Shown here: positions 62,374 through 64,000 of the stretch, in pieces | Numbering within the stretch: the first letter of the stretch is position 1 | Layout of the letters: every line of letters starts with the position of its first letter | Assembly: GCA_033782935.1 (NCBI GenBank) | Contig: JAWQEG010000710.1 | Span: 5,518,001-5,582,000, forward strand | From: Petrolisthes cinctipes | Taxonomy: Eukaryota > Arthropoda > Malacostraca > Decapoda > Porcellanidae | Length of the DNA: 64,000 bases | Reading direction: 5' to 3' | Notes under the pieces: model-generated | The model's database searches: none | Seen by the model: only the letters and a program-made list of their open reading frames with translations | Told to the model about the DNA's origin: nothing | Program-made: the position numbers and the translations under genes

Positions 62374-64000
62374 GTGTTAGAGTATTTTCAAAATACATGC
62401 TCAAAACATACTGAAAATCGATCTTTTAGGTGCACAAAAGTCGATATGTGCATGCATCTTCAGTACCCGTTTATATCTCAAATTCAGGCTCAAAACACCC
62501 GAAAATTCAATATTTTGGGGTCCCAGAAGCAATCTGTACATGCCTACTCAGTGTTAGAGTATTTTCAAAATACAGGCCCAAAACATGCTGAAAATCGATA
62601 TTTTAGATGCCCAAAGTCAATATGTGCATGTATCTTCTGTACCCGTTTATATCTCAAATTCAGGCTCAAAACACCCGAAAATTCAATATTTTGGGGTCCC
62701 AGAAGCAATCTGTACATGCCTACTCCGTGTTAGAGTATTTTCAAAATACAGGCCAAAAACATACTGAAAATCGATCTTTTAGGTGCCAAAAAGTCGATAT
62801 CTCAAATTCAGTCCCAAAACACCCGAAAATTTGATATTTAGGGGTCCCAGAAGCGATCTGTACATGCCTACTCCGTGTTAGAGTATTTTCAAAATACATG
62901 CTCAAAACATACTGAAAATCGATCTTTTAGGTGCACAAAAGTCGTTATGTGCATGCATCTTCAGTACCCGTTTATATCTCAAATTCAGGCTCAAAACACC
63001 CGATAATTCAATATTTTGGGGTCCCAGAAGCAATCTGTACATGCCTACTCAGTGTTAGAGTATTTTCAAAATACAGGCCCGAAACATGCTGAAAATCGAT
63101 ATTTTAGATGCCCAAAGTCAATATGTGCATGTATCTTCTGCACCCGTTTATATCTCAAATTCAGGCTCAAAACACCCGAAAATTCAATATTTTGGGGTCC
63201 CAGAAGCAATCTGTACATGCCTACACAGTGCTAGAATATTTTCAAAATATAGGCTAAAAACATGCTGAAAATCGATATTATAGGTGCCAAAAAATCGATA
63301 TCTCAAATTCAGTCCCAAAACACCCGAAAATTCGATATTTAGAGGTCCCAGAAGGTATCTGTACATGCCTACTCCATGTTAGAGTATTTTCAAAATACAG
63401 GCCAAAAACATACTGAAAATCGATCTTTTAGGTGCCCAAAAGTCGATATGTGCATGCATCTTCTGTACCCGTTTATATCTCAAATTCTGGCCCTAAACAC
63501 CCGAAAATTCGATATTTTGGGGTCCCAGAAGCGATCTGTACATGCCTACTCCGTGTTAGAGTATTTTCAATATTCAGGCCCAAAACATGCTGAAAATCTA
63601 TATTTTAGGTGCCAAAAAATCGATATCTCAAATTCAGTCCCAAAACACCCGAAAATTCGATATTTAGAGGTCCCAAAAGGTATCTGTACATGCCTACTCC
63701 GTGTTAGAGTATTTTCAAAATACTGGCCAAAAACATACTGAAAATCGATCTTTTAGGTGCCCAAAAGTCGATATGTGCATGCATCTTCTGTACCCGTTTA
63801 TATTTCAAATTCTGGCTCTAAACACCCGAAAATTCGATATTTTGGTGTCCCAGAAGCGATCTGTACATGCCTTCTCCGTGTTAGAGTATTTTCAAAATTC
63901 AGGCCCAAAACATGCTGAAAATCGATATTTTTGGTGCCCAATGTCAATATGTGCATGTATCTTCTGTACCCGTTTATATCTCAAATTCAGGCTCAAAACA
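62374..64000 (+). repeat. Block copy 2, cut by the right edge
   Basis: Monomers at 62374 (A2), 62551 (B2), 62727 (A1/C1), 62875 (A2), 63052 (B2), 63228 (C2), 63376 (A1), 63553 (B/C), 63701 (A1) and 63878 (B1, incomplete) repeat 56561-58189, at offset 5813 and then 5811 because the two-base insertion of 57239 is absent. The array runs past the window end. Confidence 0.87.

Larger units (their letters stand above)
1..64000 (+). repeat. Satellite DNA array, 177/176/148-bp monomers, 501-bp higher-order repeat
   Basis: The window consists only of diverged copies of one AT-rich monomer, all in the same orientation, with no unique sequence at either edge, so the array continues beyond both ends. 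Landmarks present in nearly every monomer are a tattttcaaaata-type dyad, ctgtacatgcc, cacccgaaaattc and the sequence around tatatctcaaatt. Spacing of the monomer start gives 177 + 176 + 148 = 501 bp for the commonest order. Known satellites with monomers of 150-180 bp are often centromeric. A centromeric role here is inference from length and structure only. I see no coding, RNA or mobile-element signal. Confidence 0.98.

Noticed and set aside
1..64000. CRISPR array
   Set aside because: Units are 148-177 bp and similar throughout. There is no short repeat alternating with unique spacers.
1..64000. Assignment to a named satellite family or species
   Set aside because: The length fits several plant centromere repeats, but I recognise no sequence match, and length alone is not evidence.

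Overview
The whole 64-kb window is one uninterrupted satellite DNA array. I find no gene, no RNA gene, no transposon and no unique flanking sequence. It is eukaryotic: one AT-rich monomer family, head to tail in a single orientation, about 380 copies (estimated as 64,000 divided by 167), as expected of a centromeric, pericentromeric or subtelomeric heterochromatin block. I do not recognise the family and cannot name the organism. It matches neither human alpha satellite nor the Arabidopsis 178-bp repeat as I know them. The many CpG to CpA/TpG differences between monomers suggest a genome with cytosine methylation, such as a plant or a vertebrate.

Basic architecture. Three monomer classes follow one another: A (177 bp), B (176 bp) and C (148 bp, an A/B-type monomer that lost 29 bp). 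A+B+C make a 501-bp higher-order repeat (HOR). Each class has two flavours (A1/A2, B1/B2, C1/C2), and A1-B1-C1 often alternates with A2-B2-C2, giving a 1002-bp order. The full-length monomer is itself an old tandem duplication of an 88/89-bp half-unit. A recurrent 10-bp deletion at the B/C boundary shortens B to 166 bp and the trimer to 491 bp.

Layout. From 1 to about 20.9 kb the array is mostly regular trimers, amplified in larger blocks: a 2989-bp block repeated in tandem (4267-7255, 7256-10245), and a 9976-bp segment (3776-13751) followed by a shortened 5304-bp relative (13752-19055). From about 20.9 to 42.8 kb the trimers are mixed with tetramers, pentamers and runs of 166-bp B2 monomers, and blocks recur at offsets of 3673, 3999, 10,197 and 10,699 bp. 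At 42758-46397 there is a near-identical 1820-bp tandem duplication. From 46.4 kb to the end the strict trimer is largely replaced by a complex HOR whose 1847-bp module occurs four times (46723, 51038, 53386, 60527), with many chimeric monomers.

The open reading frames of 60-275 codons are by-products of the repeat: 177 and 501 are multiples of three, so one frame stays open until the TAG at the start of a C monomer. They are not annotated as genes. The main interest is evolutionary: several unequal-crossover junctions can be mapped, one to within 6 bp. Coordinates of monomers are counted from the GTG at the start of each monomer, an arbitrary phase. Comparisons were made by eye.
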